Below are positions 17,756 through 26,518 of a stretch of DNA of 64,000 nt, piece by piece. This stretch comes from Venenivibrio stagnispumantis (GTDB lineage Bacteria; Aquificota; Aquificia; Aquificales; Hydrogenothermaceae): positions 1-64,000 of the forward strand of contig NZ_FXTX01000001.1 of NCBI RefSeq assembly GCF_900182795.1, written 5' to 3'. Under the pieces are notes generated by a model, which was not told the origin of the DNA, ran no database searches, and was given only the letters and a program-made list of their open reading frames with translations. Every line of letters begins with the position of its first letter. Within the stretch, counting starts at the first letter, position 1. The position numbers were made by a program, and so were the translations under genes.

Positions 17756-18508
17756 TTATACCCTAACTTTTTCTATAAAATCTTCAAAATTATCATATTC
17801 AAGCATTTTTTTATCTAAATCTGATAAATTTGCTTTTTGTAATAAATCCGGTCTTTTTTCTTTTGTTCTTTTAAGTTGTTGCCATCTTCTCCATAAAGAG
17901 ATTAATTTATGATTTCCGGATAAAAGAATTTGTGGAACTTTCATACCTCTAAATTCTGCCGGTCTTGTATAGTTTGGATAACCAAGAAGACCATCAGAAA
18001 AAGAATCTACCTTTAAACTTTCTTCTTCAGACAAAGCTCCCGGAATTAATCTTATAACTGCATCCATTATAACGATTGCTGCCGGTTCCCCTCCTGATAA
18101 TATAAAATCTCCTATGGAGATTTCATCATCTACAAGGGTTTTTACTCTTTCATCAACTCCTTCATATCTGCCACAGATTATTGCTATTTCTTTTTTTTCT
18201 GATAAAAATTTTGCATAATCTTGATTAAATCTTTTTCCCCAAGGTTCTGTGATTAATGTATAAGGCAAAGCTCCTTTTTCTTTTATATAATCAAATGCTT
18301 TAAATATCGGTTCCGGTTTTAGTAGCATACCGGGGCCACCACCATAAACAACATCATCTACCGTTTTATGCTTATCGGTAGCAAAATCTCTCGGATTTAT
18401 TATCTCTATACTGACTTTGTTGGATTTAATAGCACGGGAAACAATGCCAACATTTTTAAAACATTCAAAAAATTCAGGAAAAATTGAGATAATATAAAAT
18501 TTAATCAA
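17756..18508 (-). CDS. trmD: tRNA (guanine37-N1)-methyltransferase
   Basis: 250 residues of the SPOUT superfamily with a trefoil-knot SAM site. Signatures: IISIFPEFF at the start, [47 protein letters not shown] and [14 protein letters not shown]. It methylates G37 of tRNAs reading CNN codons and prevents frameshifting. It lies 27 bases downstream of the RNase P RNA on the same strand, so two tRNA-maturation functions may share a transcript. The usual rimM-trmD-rplS order is not seen. Confidence 0.96.
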   Translation of the reverse strand: MIKFYIISIFPEFFECFKNVGIVSRAIKSNKVSIEIINPRDFATDKHKTVDDVVYGGGPGMLLKPEPIFKAFDYIKEKGALPYTLITEPWGKRFNQDYAKFLSEKKEIAIICGRYEGVDERVKTLVDDEISIGDFILSGGEPAAIVIMDAVIRLIPGALSEEESLKVDSFSDGLLGYPNYTRPAEFRGMKVPQILLSGNHKLISLWRRWQQLKRTKEKRPDLLQKANLSDLDKKMLEYDNFEDFIEKVRV

Positions 18509-18534
18509 TCCAAGGCCACCTCAAAACAAAATAA

Positions 18535-18877
18535 AGCCATAGCTTCCGAGTAAGCCGGATTCTGTTTTAGCAGTCATTTCTCTAAGCTTCCTACCCGAGG
18601 GTATAGGCGGACACACCCACCCTCCTACTTGGAATTGCTCCGGGAGAGGGTTGCCGAGCCAGTAGCGTCACCGCTACTGCTGGTGGGCTCTTACCCCACC
18701 GTTTCACCATTGCCTCCATGACCCTACTTATAAGGTAGGCGGATTGGCTGTCTATTCTCTGTGGCCCTATCTGTGAGGTTGCCCCCACCTGCCTTTTAGA
18801 CAGCTCCCTGTCCTTCGGAGTCCGGACTTTCCTCAGAAAGCTAAAAAGCTTTCCGCGACTGCCTGGAAGCTATGGCT
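18535..18877 (-). ncRNA. rnpB: RNase P RNA
   Basis: About 343 nt. The ends form a perfect 13-bp P1 helix (AGCCATAGCTTCC with GGAAGCTATGGCT). Conserved core elements in order on the minus strand: GAGGAAAGTCCGGACTCC (CR I), ACAGGGAGCTG, CAGAGAATAGACAGCC, GGTGAAACGGTGGGGTAAGAG (CR II/III), GGAGCAATTCC, and near the 3' end ACAGAATCCGGCTTA (CR V, pairing with CR I in P4). This is a standard type-A-like bacterial RNA. It matters taxonomically because Aquifex lacks it. Confidence 0.95.
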
Positions 18878-18882
18878 CTATT

Positions 18883-18888
18883 ATTATA
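18883..18888 (-). promoter_or_regulatory. -10 box of rnpB
   Basis: A perfect TATAAT on the minus strand lies so that initiation six bases further would fall on the predicted RNA 5' end at 18877. No clear -35 is seen. The 45-base gap is shared with divergent birA. Confidence 0.55.
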
Positions 18889-18922
18889 TAATATATGCAA
18901 AATTTTTAAAAAGTGAAAATAG

Positions 18923-19690
18923 ATGAAAAATTTAATATTTAACACAAAATTTATAGGCAAAAATTATATATATTTTGATGAGATAGATAGCACAAATCTA
19001 TTTGCAAAAAGAACAAAAGATTTAGAAGATGGAACTGTTATATTAGCAGAAAGCCAAACATCTGGAAGAGGAAGAAATAATAGAAAATGGATTTCTCCTA
19101 AAAATAAAGGTTTATATTTCTCAATAGTTTTAAAGCCAGATATTGAAAATAAAGATTTATCAAAATTATCCTTAATATTCCCGATAGCCGTTAGAGATAC
19201 ACTTCAAAAATATATATCTTTACAAGTATTTATAAAATGGCCTAATGATATATATATTAACAATAAAAAAATATCCGGATTTTTATTTGAAACAGATATT
19301 GAAAATAATAAAATATCAAGAATAATAGCCGGAATAGGAATAAATATAAACCATTCAAAAGATGATTTAAAAGATGTGCAAGATATAGCCACATCTTTAA
19401 AAATACTGCAAAATAAAGAGTTTGACCGGAAAGAAATTTTAAATGATATTTTACAAAAAATAGAAGAGCTTTATCTTGATTTTGATAAATACAAGGATAG
19501 ATTGCATCAGATTGTATCTGAAAATCTTTTATGGAAAGGAGAAAAAATAGTTATAATAGAAAATGATAAAATAATTGAAGAAGGAATTTTGCTTAATATA
19601 AATCAAGATGGATTTGCTACTATTTTAACAAAAAAAGGAATAAAATATATATATTCCGGAGATTTATCTATCAGAAAAGGTGAAAAATGA
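18923..19690 (+). CDS. birA: Biotin-[acetyl-CoA-carboxylase] ligase
   Basis: 255 residues with the biotin-ligase core: FDEIDSTNLFAKR, AESQTSGRGRNNRKWISP (the GRGRxxRxW biotin loop), IKWPNDIYINNKKISGFLFE and IAGIGININ, then a short C-terminal SH3-like domain. There is no N-terminal helix-turn-helix, so it is a monofunctional ligase rather than a bio-operon repressor. It is transcribed divergently from rnpB and its stop overlaps the next gene by 4 bases. Confidence 0.93.
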   Translation: MKNLIFNTKFIGKNYIYFDEIDSTNLFAKRTKDLEDGTVILAESQTSGRGRNNRKWISPKNKGLYFSIVLKPDIENKDLSKLSLIFPIAVRDTLQKYISLQVFIKWPNDIYINNKKISGFLFETDIENNKISRIIAGIGININHSKDDLKDVQDIATSLKILQNKEFDRKEILNDILQKIEELYLDFDKYKDRLHQIVSENLLWKGEKIVIIENDKIIEEGILLNINQDGFATILTKKGIKYIYSGDLSIRKGEK

Positions 19691-20394
19691 TTTTAAAAAA
19701 AGATATAGAAGAGATAAAATGCAATAAATGTTATGATACCGGCTGGATAAAAACAGATGAAGGCGTAGTAAGGTGCGATTGTAAAGAAAAGGAATACCAA
19801 AAAAAAGCTAATATATTAATGAATATACCAAAAAGATATGCAGATGCAACTTTTGAAAATTTTAGACCTATATCAGAAGAGCAAAAAAAGGCGAAAAATA
19901 TATCCCAAGAGTATGTTTATGAAAATGATTATAAAAAAGGTAAAGGATTGTTTTTTTACGGAAAGCCGGGGGTAGGGAAAACCCATCTTGCTGTTGCAAT
20001 TTTAAAAGAGTTTTATAAAACAAGAAATATTATTGGATTTTTTTACGATGCAAGAATCTTAATGAATGATTTAAAATCTGCTTTTGATGTAAGCTCCTCA
20101 AATAAAGACTTACTGCAAAGGGTAATAAAAACACCTATTCTTGTTCTTGATGATTTTGGTTCAGAAAGACTTACCGATTGGGCAAGGGATATTATAAATT
20201 ATATAATTGCAAGCAGATATAATGAAGAATTGCCTATAATAATAACATCAAATATACAGATAGAAGCCAAAGAAAATCCAGAACAATTAAGAGAAAGAAT
20301 AGGAGAATCAATAACTTCAAGGCTTTTACATATGTGCGAATTTATAGAGGTAGCAGGTGAAGATTATAGAATGTTAGGTAAAGCCAAAGATTAA
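19687..20394 (+). CDS. dnaC: DnaC-like helicase loader / IstB-like ATPase
   Basis: 235 residues: a small N-terminal zinc motif (CNKC...CDC, about residues 11-29) followed by an AAA+ domain with Walker [14 protein letters not shown], Walker [11 protein letters not shown], and sensor-1 IIITSNIQ. The FEN-type [12 protein letters not shown] linker is typical of DnaC/DnaI. It probably loads the replicative helicase DnaB on DNA. IstB proteins of IS21 are close relatives, but no transposase accompanies this gene and the zinc motif favours the housekeeping loader. Confidence 0.82.
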   Translation: MILKKDIEEIKCNKCYDTGWIKTDEGVVRCDCKEKEYQKKANILMNIPKRYADATFENFRPISEEQKKAKNISQEYVYENDYKKGKGLFFYGKPGVGKTHLAVAILKEFYKTRNIIGFFYDARILMNDLKSAFDVSSSNKDLLQRVIKTPILVLDDFGSERLTDWARDIINYIIASRYNEELPIIITSNIQIEAKENPEQLRERIGESITSRLLHMCEFIEVAGEDYRMLGKAKD

Positions 20395-20410
20395 AAGAGG
20401 TGAAAAACTA

Positions 20411-20998
20411 ATGGAAAGAAAAGCAACAATAAAAAGAGAAACAAAAGAAACCCAGATAGAGTTATCATTAAATTTAGATGGAACAGGAAAACATTTAATT
20501 GATACCCAAATAGGATTTTTATCCCATATGCTTGAAAGTTTTTCTTATCATTCTATGATAGATTTAGAAATAATGGCAACCGGTGATATACATGTTAGCC
20601 ATCATCATCTTGTTGAAGATGTTGGAATAGTCTTAGGCAGTGCTATAAAAGAAGCCCTTGGAGACAAAAAAGGAATAAAAAGATTTGGATATGCAATAAT
20701 CCCTATGGATGAAGCCCTTGTTTTATCATCAATAGATTTATCCGGAAGACCACTTTTATTTTATGATGATAATAAATTAAGAGGGAAAATAACAAATTTT
20801 GATTTTGAATTAATGGGAGAGTTCTTTAAAGGATTAGTTTTATCGCTAAATGCAACGGTGCATCTTAAAATGCTTGCAGGACATAATCTCCACCATATAG
20901 CAGAATGCTTCGTAAAAGCTTTTGCAATATCTTTAAAAGAGGCTATATCCGTAGATGAAAGAAGAAAAGGAATACCTTCAACAAAAGGAAGTTTATAA
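20411..20998 (+). CDS. hisB: Imidazoleglycerol-phosphate dehydratase
   Basis: 195 residues, the monofunctional form. Metal-binding motifs are [50 protein letters not shown] and [17 protein letters not shown]. It catalyses the dehydration step of histidine synthesis. No other his gene is near, so the pathway is scattered, as commonly seen in Aquificota. It is preceded by a GAGGTGAAAA ribosome site 16 bases after the dnaC-like gene. Confidence 0.96.
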   Translation: MERKATIKRETKETQIELSLNLDGTGKHLIDTQIGFLSHMLESFSYHSMIDLEIMATGDIHVSHHHLVEDVGIVLGSAIKEALGDKKGIKRFGYAIIPMDEALVLSSIDLSGRPLLFYDDNKLRGKITNFDFELMGEFFKGLVLSLNATVHLKMLAGHNLHHIAECFVKAFAISLKEAISVDERRKGIPSTKGSL

Positions 20999-21013
20999 GA
21001 GAGGTGAAAAAAT

Positions 21014-21631
21014 ATGGATAGAAAACAACAGATTTTAGAAATAATTAGAGAAAAAAAGGAAGTAACCGTCAAAGAGCTTGCCCATATATTCAAAGTTTCA
21101 GAAATGACCATATATAGAGATGTAAGACAGTTAGAAAAAGAAGGAGAAATAATCAGAAAACACGTTTCTTTGGTTCTTAATACAGAAGAAAATATAGCCA
21201 ATTTAAATCTAAAAGCCTGTCCGGTATGTAATAAGCCTATTACCCGTTCCCACCCTTATAGAATAATAGTAGAAAATACGAAGGTTGTAGAAGCTTGCTG
21301 TGAGCATTGTGGTTTGATGCTTCACCAAAGATATGCAGATAAAGATGTATCGGCTTTAACCTTTGATTTTATAACAGAGAAACCGGTATCTGCCCTTGAT
21401 GCATATTATGTAGTAGGTAGTTCTGCTGTACCTTGTTGTAGCCCAAGTGTTATACCATTTGTAAATAAAGAAGATGCAGAAAAATTTCAAAAAGGATTTG
21501 GTGGAAAAGTTTTAAACTTTGTAGATGCTTATAATGAAATTGTCAATAGAACAAATGTTAATATCAAAAGCTGTTGTGAAACACCACAGCTTGTTAGCTT
21601 TAAACTTTCTCAGCTGAAGAAAGAAGAATGA
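21014..21631 (+). CDS. DeoR-type helix-turn-helix regulator fused to a NosL-like cysteine-rich domain
   Basis: 205 residues. Residues 1-55 are a DeoR winged helix-turn-helix (VTVKELAHIFKVSEMTIYRD). The remainder is not a sugar-binding DeoR effector domain. It resembles the copper-binding NosL fold: ACPVCNKPI (Cys69, Cys72), EACCEHCGLMLH (Cys95, Cys96, Cys99), DAYYVVGSSAVPCC (Cys141, Cys142), FVNKEDAEKFQKGFGGKVL, plus a late CC pair (187-188). Nine cysteines suggest metal or redox sensing. It probably represses or activates metal-handling genes; the target is unknown. It overlaps the next glycosyltransferase gene by 4 bases. Confidence 0.78.
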   Translation: MDRKQQILEIIREKKEVTVKELAHIFKVSEMTIYRDVRQLEKEGEIIRKHVSLVLNTEENIANLNLKACPVCNKPITRSHPYRIIVENTKVVEACCEHCGLMLHQRYADKDVSALTFDFITEKPVSALDAYYVVGSSAVPCCSPSVIPFVNKEDAEKFQKGFGGKVLNFVDAYNEIVNRTNVNIKSCCETPQLVSFKLSQLKKEE

Positions 21632-23118
21632 AAGAAAAACTATTCCCCACAGTTTCTGCCTGCATAATAGCAAAAAATGAAGAAAAAAATCTTCCAAGAC
21701 TTTTAGAAAGCCTAAAAGGAAAATTTGACGAGATAGTATTAGTAGATACCGGTTCAACAGATAAAACAATAGAAATAGCAAAAAGCTATGGTGCAAAAGT
21801 TTATCAAAAAGAATGGAAAGGTTTTGGAGATGCAAGACAGTTTGCAGTAGATAAAGCAACATCAGATTGGATATGGTTTTTTGATGCCGATATGGAGCTG
21901 GAAGAAGAAGAATATAAAAAATTCCAACTAATAATAAACCAAATTCATAAAGATGAAAATATAGAAGGTCTCAGGGTTTATTACAAAAATATGACTCCTT
22001 ATGGAAAAATTCAATCAATCAGCACAACAGTTCATATTCATAGAAATAAACCTTATTTAAAATGGGTAGGAAAAATCCATGAAAGGGTTGTAAATATAAA
22101 CACAAATACGATAGTGGTTCCACAATACCAGATATTTGTAAGGCATTATGGTTATAGCGATGCATCTACCCAAAAGGAAAAAGCAAAAAGAAATCTAAAT
22201 CTATTATTTGAAGAGCTAAAAGAAACAGAGAAAAACAGTTATGATTATTTTATAAATCTATTTTATATAGTCCAAAGTTATACTACTTTATCGGCTTTTG
22301 ACAAATTTTATCTAAAAGAGGTAATAAAATATGCCCAGCAATTTTTTGAAGAAATAAATCCACAGGATTATAAAAATACAATTTTTTACAAACATATATT
22401 CGTATATACCATAAAAGCATATTTTGAGCTTGATGATTTAGAAAATGCAAAAAAATATCTTAATAAATTTTTGGAAGAACTCGGAGATTATCCGGATATA
22501 ATCTATCTAAAAGCAATGATAGAAGAAAAGGAAAACAAAATAGAAGATAGCATAGAAACATTTTTATATTTTGTTTATTTATCGGATAAAATAAAGCAAC
22601 TTGGTATATTGGAAAATGTTATTTCCGATTACATAATAAATATAAATTATGTTATTTATGAAAAAATAGATAAATACAGTTCTAAAAAAGAGCTTCTTGA
22701 AATGGCAGAAAGATATTGGAAAGAAACAAAAGGAAAAAATACAGCCCTTGTTTATTATTTAATTCAAAAAGAGATAGATAAAGAAAAGGCAGAAAAATTA
22801 TTAGATAAATTTATAAAACTATATCAAGATGATGACAGATTTTTCATAGAACTGGCAAAAAATAAAGAAGATATAGAAGAACAGATAAAGATATTGGAAG
22901 AAGCAAAAATTATAAATCCGGATAATCCGGATATAAATCTAAATCTTGGTAAATTATATTTTAAAAAAGAAGATTATGAAAAAGCTTTTTACAATCTGAA
23001 AAATTATCTTGAAGTTTCAAAAGATAGCTCTGTAATACCTCTTTTAAAAGAAAGCATTGAAAAACTTGGATTTTCAGAACTTTCAAAAAATCTGACAGAA
23101 AAACTAAAAAATTTTTAA
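21628..23118 (+). CDS. Family 2 glycosyltransferase with C-terminal TPR repeats
   Basis: 496 residues. The first 230 are a GT2 (SunS/WaaE-like) domain: SACIIAKNEEKNLPRLLESL, IVLVDTGSTDKT, DARQFAVDKATSDWIWFFDADMEL (DAD metal site) and HERVVNINTN. The rest is helical with TPR-like repeats, the last being NPDINLNLGKLYFKKEDYEKAFYNLKNYL-type sequence near 430-470. It is cytoplasmic, without membrane segments. It ends just before the flagellin promoter, which even overlaps its last codons, so flagellin glycosylation is a reasonable role. That role is inferred from position only. Confidence 0.82.
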   Translation: MKEKLFPTVSACIIAKNEEKNLPRLLESLKGKFDEIVLVDTGSTDKTIEIAKSYGAKVYQKEWKGFGDARQFAVDKATSDWIWFFDADMELEEEEYKKFQLIINQIHKDENIEGLRVYYKNMTPYGKIQSISTTVHIHRNKPYLKWVGKIHERVVNINTNTIVVPQYQIFVRHYGYSDASTQKEKAKRNLNLLFEELKETEKNSYDYFINLFYIVQSYTTLSAFDKFYLKEVIKYAQQFFEEINPQDYKNTIFYKHIFVYTIKAYFELDDLENAKKYLNKFLEELGDYPDIIYLKAMIEEKENKIEDSIETFLYFVYLSDKIKQLGILENVISDYIININYVIYEKIDKYSSKKELLEMAERYWKETKGKNTALVYYLIQKEIDKEKAEKLLDKFIKLYQDDDRFFIELAKNKEDIEEQIKILEEAKIINPDNPDINLNLGKLYFKKEDYEKAFYNLKNYLEVSKDSSVIPLLKESIEKLGFSELSKNLTEKLKNF

Positions 23119-23131
23119 AAATCTCCGATAA
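23105..23131 (+). promoter_or_regulatory. Sigma28 (FliA) promoter of flagellin
   Basis: TAAA (23105-23108), 15 bases, then TCCGATAA (23124-23131) matches the sigma28 consensus TAAA-N15-GCCGATAA at all but one position. It lies 38 bases before the flagellin start codon. Confidence 0.8.
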
Positions 23132-23169
23132 TAAAATCAAATTTTAATTCCAAAAAGGAGGTATGTGCT

Positions 23170-24060
23170 ATGGCATTAAAAATTAATTACAACTACCAAA
23201 CAGATTTTGGTTTGGTAAACTTGGCAAGAACTGAGCAAAGCATGAACACAGCAATGCAAAGACTTCAATCCGGTATGAGAATTAACACTGCAGCAGATGA
23301 TGCAGCCGGATACTTCATTTCAGACCAATTAAAAACTTATTCAATTTCATTGGATCAAGGAACAAGAAATGCAAATGATGGTATCTCAATTGCTCAAATA
23401 GCACAAGGTGCTTTAAAAGAAGTATATAACATCTTAAACGACATTAAACAAAAAGCTATCCAAGCTTCCAATACTTCTGACGATACTTCAAGAGGTCAAA
23501 TCCAGCAGGATATAAATAGCCTTGTTGATTCTATTGCTAAAATATTCAAGGATACAGAATTTAACGGGTTAAATATATTTTCAAGTTCTGGACAAAAAAC
23601 ATTTACAATTCATTATGGTGGAAGAACGGATCAGGAAATTGTATTAACAACTGCAACTGCCGGAGCAGCATCTAATACTATAACTGCAGCAGGTACAATT
23701 ACTGTTGGAGGATCTGCTATTAATGCAAGCTTGGTTACAATAGGAACTACTGGATTTACAATAGACGTAACAACTCAAGCACAGGCAAATGCTACAGTTT
23801 CTACTGTTGATGCTTTAATTAAAGCAGTAGATGATATGGCAGCCCAATTTGGTTCTTACCAAATTGAACTTCAAAAGATAATAAATAATAACGATTCACA
23901 AAGAATTAATACAAATGCAGCTTATGACAGAGTCAGAAATGCTAATATGGCTGAAGAAATGTCTAACTTTACTAAATATCAAATACTTATGCAGTCCGGT
24001 ATTGCTATGCTTGCTCAGGCTAACCAATCTAATCAACTTGTTTTACAATTACTTAGATAA
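23170..24060 (+). CDS. fliC: Flagellin
   Basis: 296 residues with conserved ends and a short, Thr/Ala/Gly-rich variable centre (about 150-220). The N-terminal D0/D1 region reads ARTEQSMNTAMQRLQSG and INTAADDAAGYFISDQL; the C-terminal region reads RVRNANMAEEMSNFTK and ends in LVLQLLR. This is the filament subunit, exported by the flagellar type III system, with no signal peptide. It is short compared with enteric flagellins, lacking D2/D3-like domains. It has a strong AGGAGG site. The cluster flaG-fliD-fliS follows. Confidence 0.97.
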   Translation: MALKINYNYQTDFGLVNLARTEQSMNTAMQRLQSGMRINTAADDAAGYFISDQLKTYSISLDQGTRNANDGISIAQIAQGALKEVYNILNDIKQKAIQASNTSDDTSRGQIQQDINSLVDSIAKIFKDTEFNGLNIFSSSGQKTFTIHYGGRTDQEIVLTTATAGAASNTITAAGTITVGGSAINASLVTIGTTGFTIDVTTQAQANATVSTVDALIKAVDDMAAQFGSYQIELQKIINNNDSQRINTNAAYDRVRNANMAEEMSNFTKYQILMQSGIAMLAQANQSNQLVLQLLR

Positions 24061-24072
24061 TATAATTATGTA

Positions 24073-24099
24073 TACCGGTAGGTTTTTCCCCTACCGGTA
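24073..24099 (+). terminator. Terminator-like hairpin after flagellin
   Basis: TACCGGTAGG and CCTACCGGTA pair perfectly over ten bases around TTTTTCC, 12 bases after the flagellin stop. They are followed by ATTTTAAAA, which is a poor T-run. It could attenuate rather than stop transcription into flaG-fliD-fliS, or stabilise the flagellin mRNA 3' end. Confidence 0.65.
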
Positions 24100-24125
24100 A
24101 TTTTAAAACAAATGGAGTATAAGCC

Positions 24126-24500
24126 ATGGAAATAAAGGCTATAACAAATCTAACAGATACTAACCTTGTCCAAGGTAGCAATAACTCAAAAGAAAACTTA
24201 AAACTCCAGCAACCTCAAGCTCAAATAGATAATAATCAAGAACAATTAAATCAAAAAGAAGAAATAAAAAATCTTGATGAAAAACAATTAAAAGAATTAA
24301 TGGATAATTTAAAACAAAAATTTGAGTATTACTCAAAATATCTAAAAATAGAAATTGATAAAGATTTACATCAGCCAATTGTAAAAATAATAGACCAAAA
24401 AACAAATGAAGTAATAAAACAGATACCACCGGAAGAAATATTAAAAATAATGAAAAAAATAGAAGAAATGATTGGTGTTTTATTTAAAAAAGAAATCTAA
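24126..24500 (+). CDS. flaG: FlaG family protein
   Basis: 124 residues. The N-terminal half is Gln/Asn-rich and probably disordered. The C-terminal half carries the FlaG core LKIEIDKDLHQPIVKIIDQKT and IKQIPPEEILKIMKKIEEM. FlaG proteins influence filament length or flagellin regulation and commonly lie between flagellin and fliD, as here. It is cytoplasmic or secreted at low level; its precise function is not settled in the family. Confidence 0.9.
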   Translation: MEIKAITNLTDTNLVQGSNNSKENLKLQQPQAQIDNNQEQLNQKEEIKNLDEKQLKELMDNLKQKFEYYSKYLKIEIDKDLHQPIVKIIDQKTNEVIKQIPPEEILKIMKKIEEMIGVLFKKEI

Positions 24501-24520
24501 AATAAATGAGGTAATATATC

Positions 24521-25837
24521 ATGGCTGGAGAAATAACTGTTGGAAATTTGGTAGGAAATATAGATATAAATCAGATACTTCAGATGATGCAAACGATAAA
24601 AAGTCAGCAAATTTTGTATTATCAATCCCAACAATCAGATATAAGTAATAAAAAATCTGCTATAAATCAGCTTGGTTCTCTTGTAAATGATTTTAAAAAT
24701 GCTTTTAATACCTTAACAGACTCTACGATATTTAACAATAAAAATGTTTCTGTTTCAAATCAGAATGTTGTATCTGCAGTGGTAACAGATACTACTAAAT
24801 TAAATCTTACAAATATAGATTTAACAGTAAATCAGCTTGCTAAAAATGCTGTTTGGCTGAGTAATAGCGGAGTATCAGATGCAAATGCTCCTATCACTAC
24901 TCTTGGAAATGGAACCCTTACAATCAATTATGCGAATGGTACCAAAAGTATAAATATAAATTATGATAACACAAAATCTCTAAACGATATAGCAAATGCT
25001 ATAACTTCTGCATCAAACGGAGAAATTATAGGTTCTATTGTTTATGATGGCTCAAAATATAGATTAATGGTAACAAGTAAAGATACCGGAGCAAATAATG
25101 ATATAACCGGTATGGTAGATTCTTTATCTGATTCTTCTTCCTTGGCAGCAGCAATAGGTGGTATATATCAAAAGCAACAAGCACAAGACTCTCAAATAAC
25201 ATTATACGGTAACACAATAACAAGTAGTAATAACACATTTAACAACTTAATACCCGGATTATCTATAACTGCATTATCTACCGGTAGTTCAAATATATCT
25301 GTTTCTAATGATTATAGTAGTTTAAAACAAACCATATCAAATTTAGTAGATAAATATAATAAAATAGTTGATTTTATATCTACGAATACAGGTAAAGATG
25401 GTGTTTTATCCGGTGAATATTCTTTAAACAGTATAACTGACCAAATATTTAACGGTTTACAACCACTTTTAACAGAAGGAATTTTAAATTTTGATTATCA
25501 TACCGGACATTTATCTGTAGATAATACAAAATTAGATGCAGAAATATCTACCAACCTTGATACATTAAAAACTAATATATCTCAAGTTAAAAATAATCTT
25601 TTCAATTATATGTTGTATATAACCGGAATTGATGGAATTATTCAGCAAAAATCTGTATCTTATGATAACCAAATAAACAGTATAAATGAAACTATCCAGT
25701 CTTTGCAAGATAGACTTAATTCCGAAATGGATAATTTAAAACAGCAATTTATATATATGCAAAATATAATGCAACAATATCAAAGTTTGGGAACAACTAT
25801 CTCGGCTACATTTTTAAATAAAAGTAATAACGGTTAA
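24521..25837 (+). CDS. fliD: Flagellar filament cap protein
   Basis: 438 residues with the FliD N-terminal heptad region (residues 1-80, GNIDINQILQMMQTIKSQQ...ISNKKSAINQLG), a variable beta-rich centre (about 90-250) and the C-terminal coiled coil (YDNQINSINETIQSLQDRL...LKQQFIYMQNIMQQYQS). It caps the growing filament and folds flagellin subunits into place. FliD is directly followed by its relative in export, fliS. GAGGTAATATATC precedes the ATG. Confidence 0.93.
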   Translation: MAGEITVGNLVGNIDINQILQMMQTIKSQQILYYQSQQSDISNKKSAINQLGSLVNDFKNAFNTLTDSTIFNNKNVSVSNQNVVSAVVTDTTKLNLTNIDLTVNQLAKNAVWLSNSGVSDANAPITTLGNGTLTINYANGTKSININYDNTKSLNDIANAITSASNGEIIGSIVYDGSKYRLMVTSKDTGANNDITGMVDSLSDSSSLAAAIGGIYQKQQAQDSQITLYGNTITSSNNTFNNLIPGLSITALSTGSSNISVSNDYSSLKQTISNLVDKYNKIVDFISTNTGKDGVLSGEYSLNSITDQIFNGLQPLLTEGILNFDYHTGHLSVDNTKLDAEISTNLDTLKTNISQVKNNLFNYMLYITGIDGIIQQKSVSYDNQINSINETIQSLQDRLNSEMDNLKQQFIYMQNIMQQYQSLGTTISATFLNKSNNG

Positions 25838-25848
25838 AAGGAGATAAT

Positions 25849-26217
25849 ATGATAAATCCTTATGAAGCATATTTAGAAAGTAATATATCAACTGCTTCAA
25901 AATTAGACCAGATAATTATGTTATATGATAAAGCAATTATCTCATTGGAAAGAGCAAAAGAGGATATAAAAAATAATGATATTAAATCTAAAATAAACAA
26001 TATTAACAAAGCATTAGATATTATAAACTATCTGAATGCTATTCTTGATATGGAGAAAGGAGAAGAAATAGCTCAAAATTTAAGGGATATATATACCTTC
26101 TTGATGAAACATATAACTATAGCCAATGCTGAAAACAGCGTAGAAAAAATAGATGAAAGTATAAAGGTATTAAAAAATCTAAATGAAGGTTGGATAGGAA
26201 TAAAAGATAAAATATAA
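25849..26217 (+). CDS. fliS: Flagellin export chaperone FliS
   Basis: 122 residues, mostly helical. The family start NPYEAYLESNISTASKLDQIIMLYDKAIISLERAKED is present, followed by NKALDIINYLNAILDMEKG and TFLMKHITIAN. It binds the flagellin C-terminus in the cytoplasm to prevent premature polymerisation. It is 11 bases after fliD and 10 before the next small gene. Confidence 0.95.
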   Translation: MINPYEAYLESNISTASKLDQIIMLYDKAIISLERAKEDIKNNDIKSKINNINKALDIINYLNAILDMEKGEEIAQNLRDIYTFLMKHITIANAENSVEKIDESIKVLKNLNEGWIGIKDKI

Positions 26218-26227
26218 GGGGTTAATA

Positions 26228-26503
26228 TTGAAAGATGAATTAGATAAATTATTTGATGATGTACTTGTAATTTTAGCTCAAAAAAATTTTGATTTTAATA
26301 ATTTTAAAGAAAACATTGAGAGATTATCATCGGTTGTTTTTAATATAGACATAAACTCTCTACCGGAAGAAGATAAAAAATTATTATTAGATAAAATAAA
26401 TAATCTATTAAATCTCCTTGCTGAAAAACAAAAAGAGATGATAAAATCTATAGAAGGAAAAAAATTAGAGCAAAAGTATATAAACAATATGCAAATAAGC
26501 TAA
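26228..26503 (+). CDS. Small helical protein in the FliT position
   Basis: 91 residues, highly charged and predicted all-helical; no domain is recognised. The start is TTG at 26228 because AAGGGG lies 8 bases upstream and the only nearby ATG is out of frame. Its place directly after fliS, its size and its helical nature match FliT, the FliD export chaperone, but I see no decisive sequence match. It is probably a fourth member of the flaG-fliD-fliS operon. Confidence 0.6.
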   Translation: MKDELDKLFDDVLVILAQKNFDFNNFKENIERLSSVVFNIDINSLPEEDKKLLLDKINNLLNLLAEKQKEMIKSIEGKKLEQKYINNMQIS

Positions 26504-26518
26504 AAGGAGGATTTTTAT

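Noticed and set aside
18591-18788. 65-codon open frame on the minus strand
   Set aside because: It lies entirely within the RNase P RNA and only reflects that gene's relatively GC-rich sequence.
19687-20394. IstB transposition helper of an IS21 element
   Set aside because: No IstA transposase or terminal repeats, it sits in a housekeeping run overlapping birA, and the N-terminal zinc motif fits a DnaC-type loader.
22619-22632. Other TCCGATA/CCGATAA strings, for example inside the glycosyltransferase gene and glyA, as sigma28 promoters
   Set aside because: They lie within coding sequence without a TAAA at the correct distance or a following gene start.
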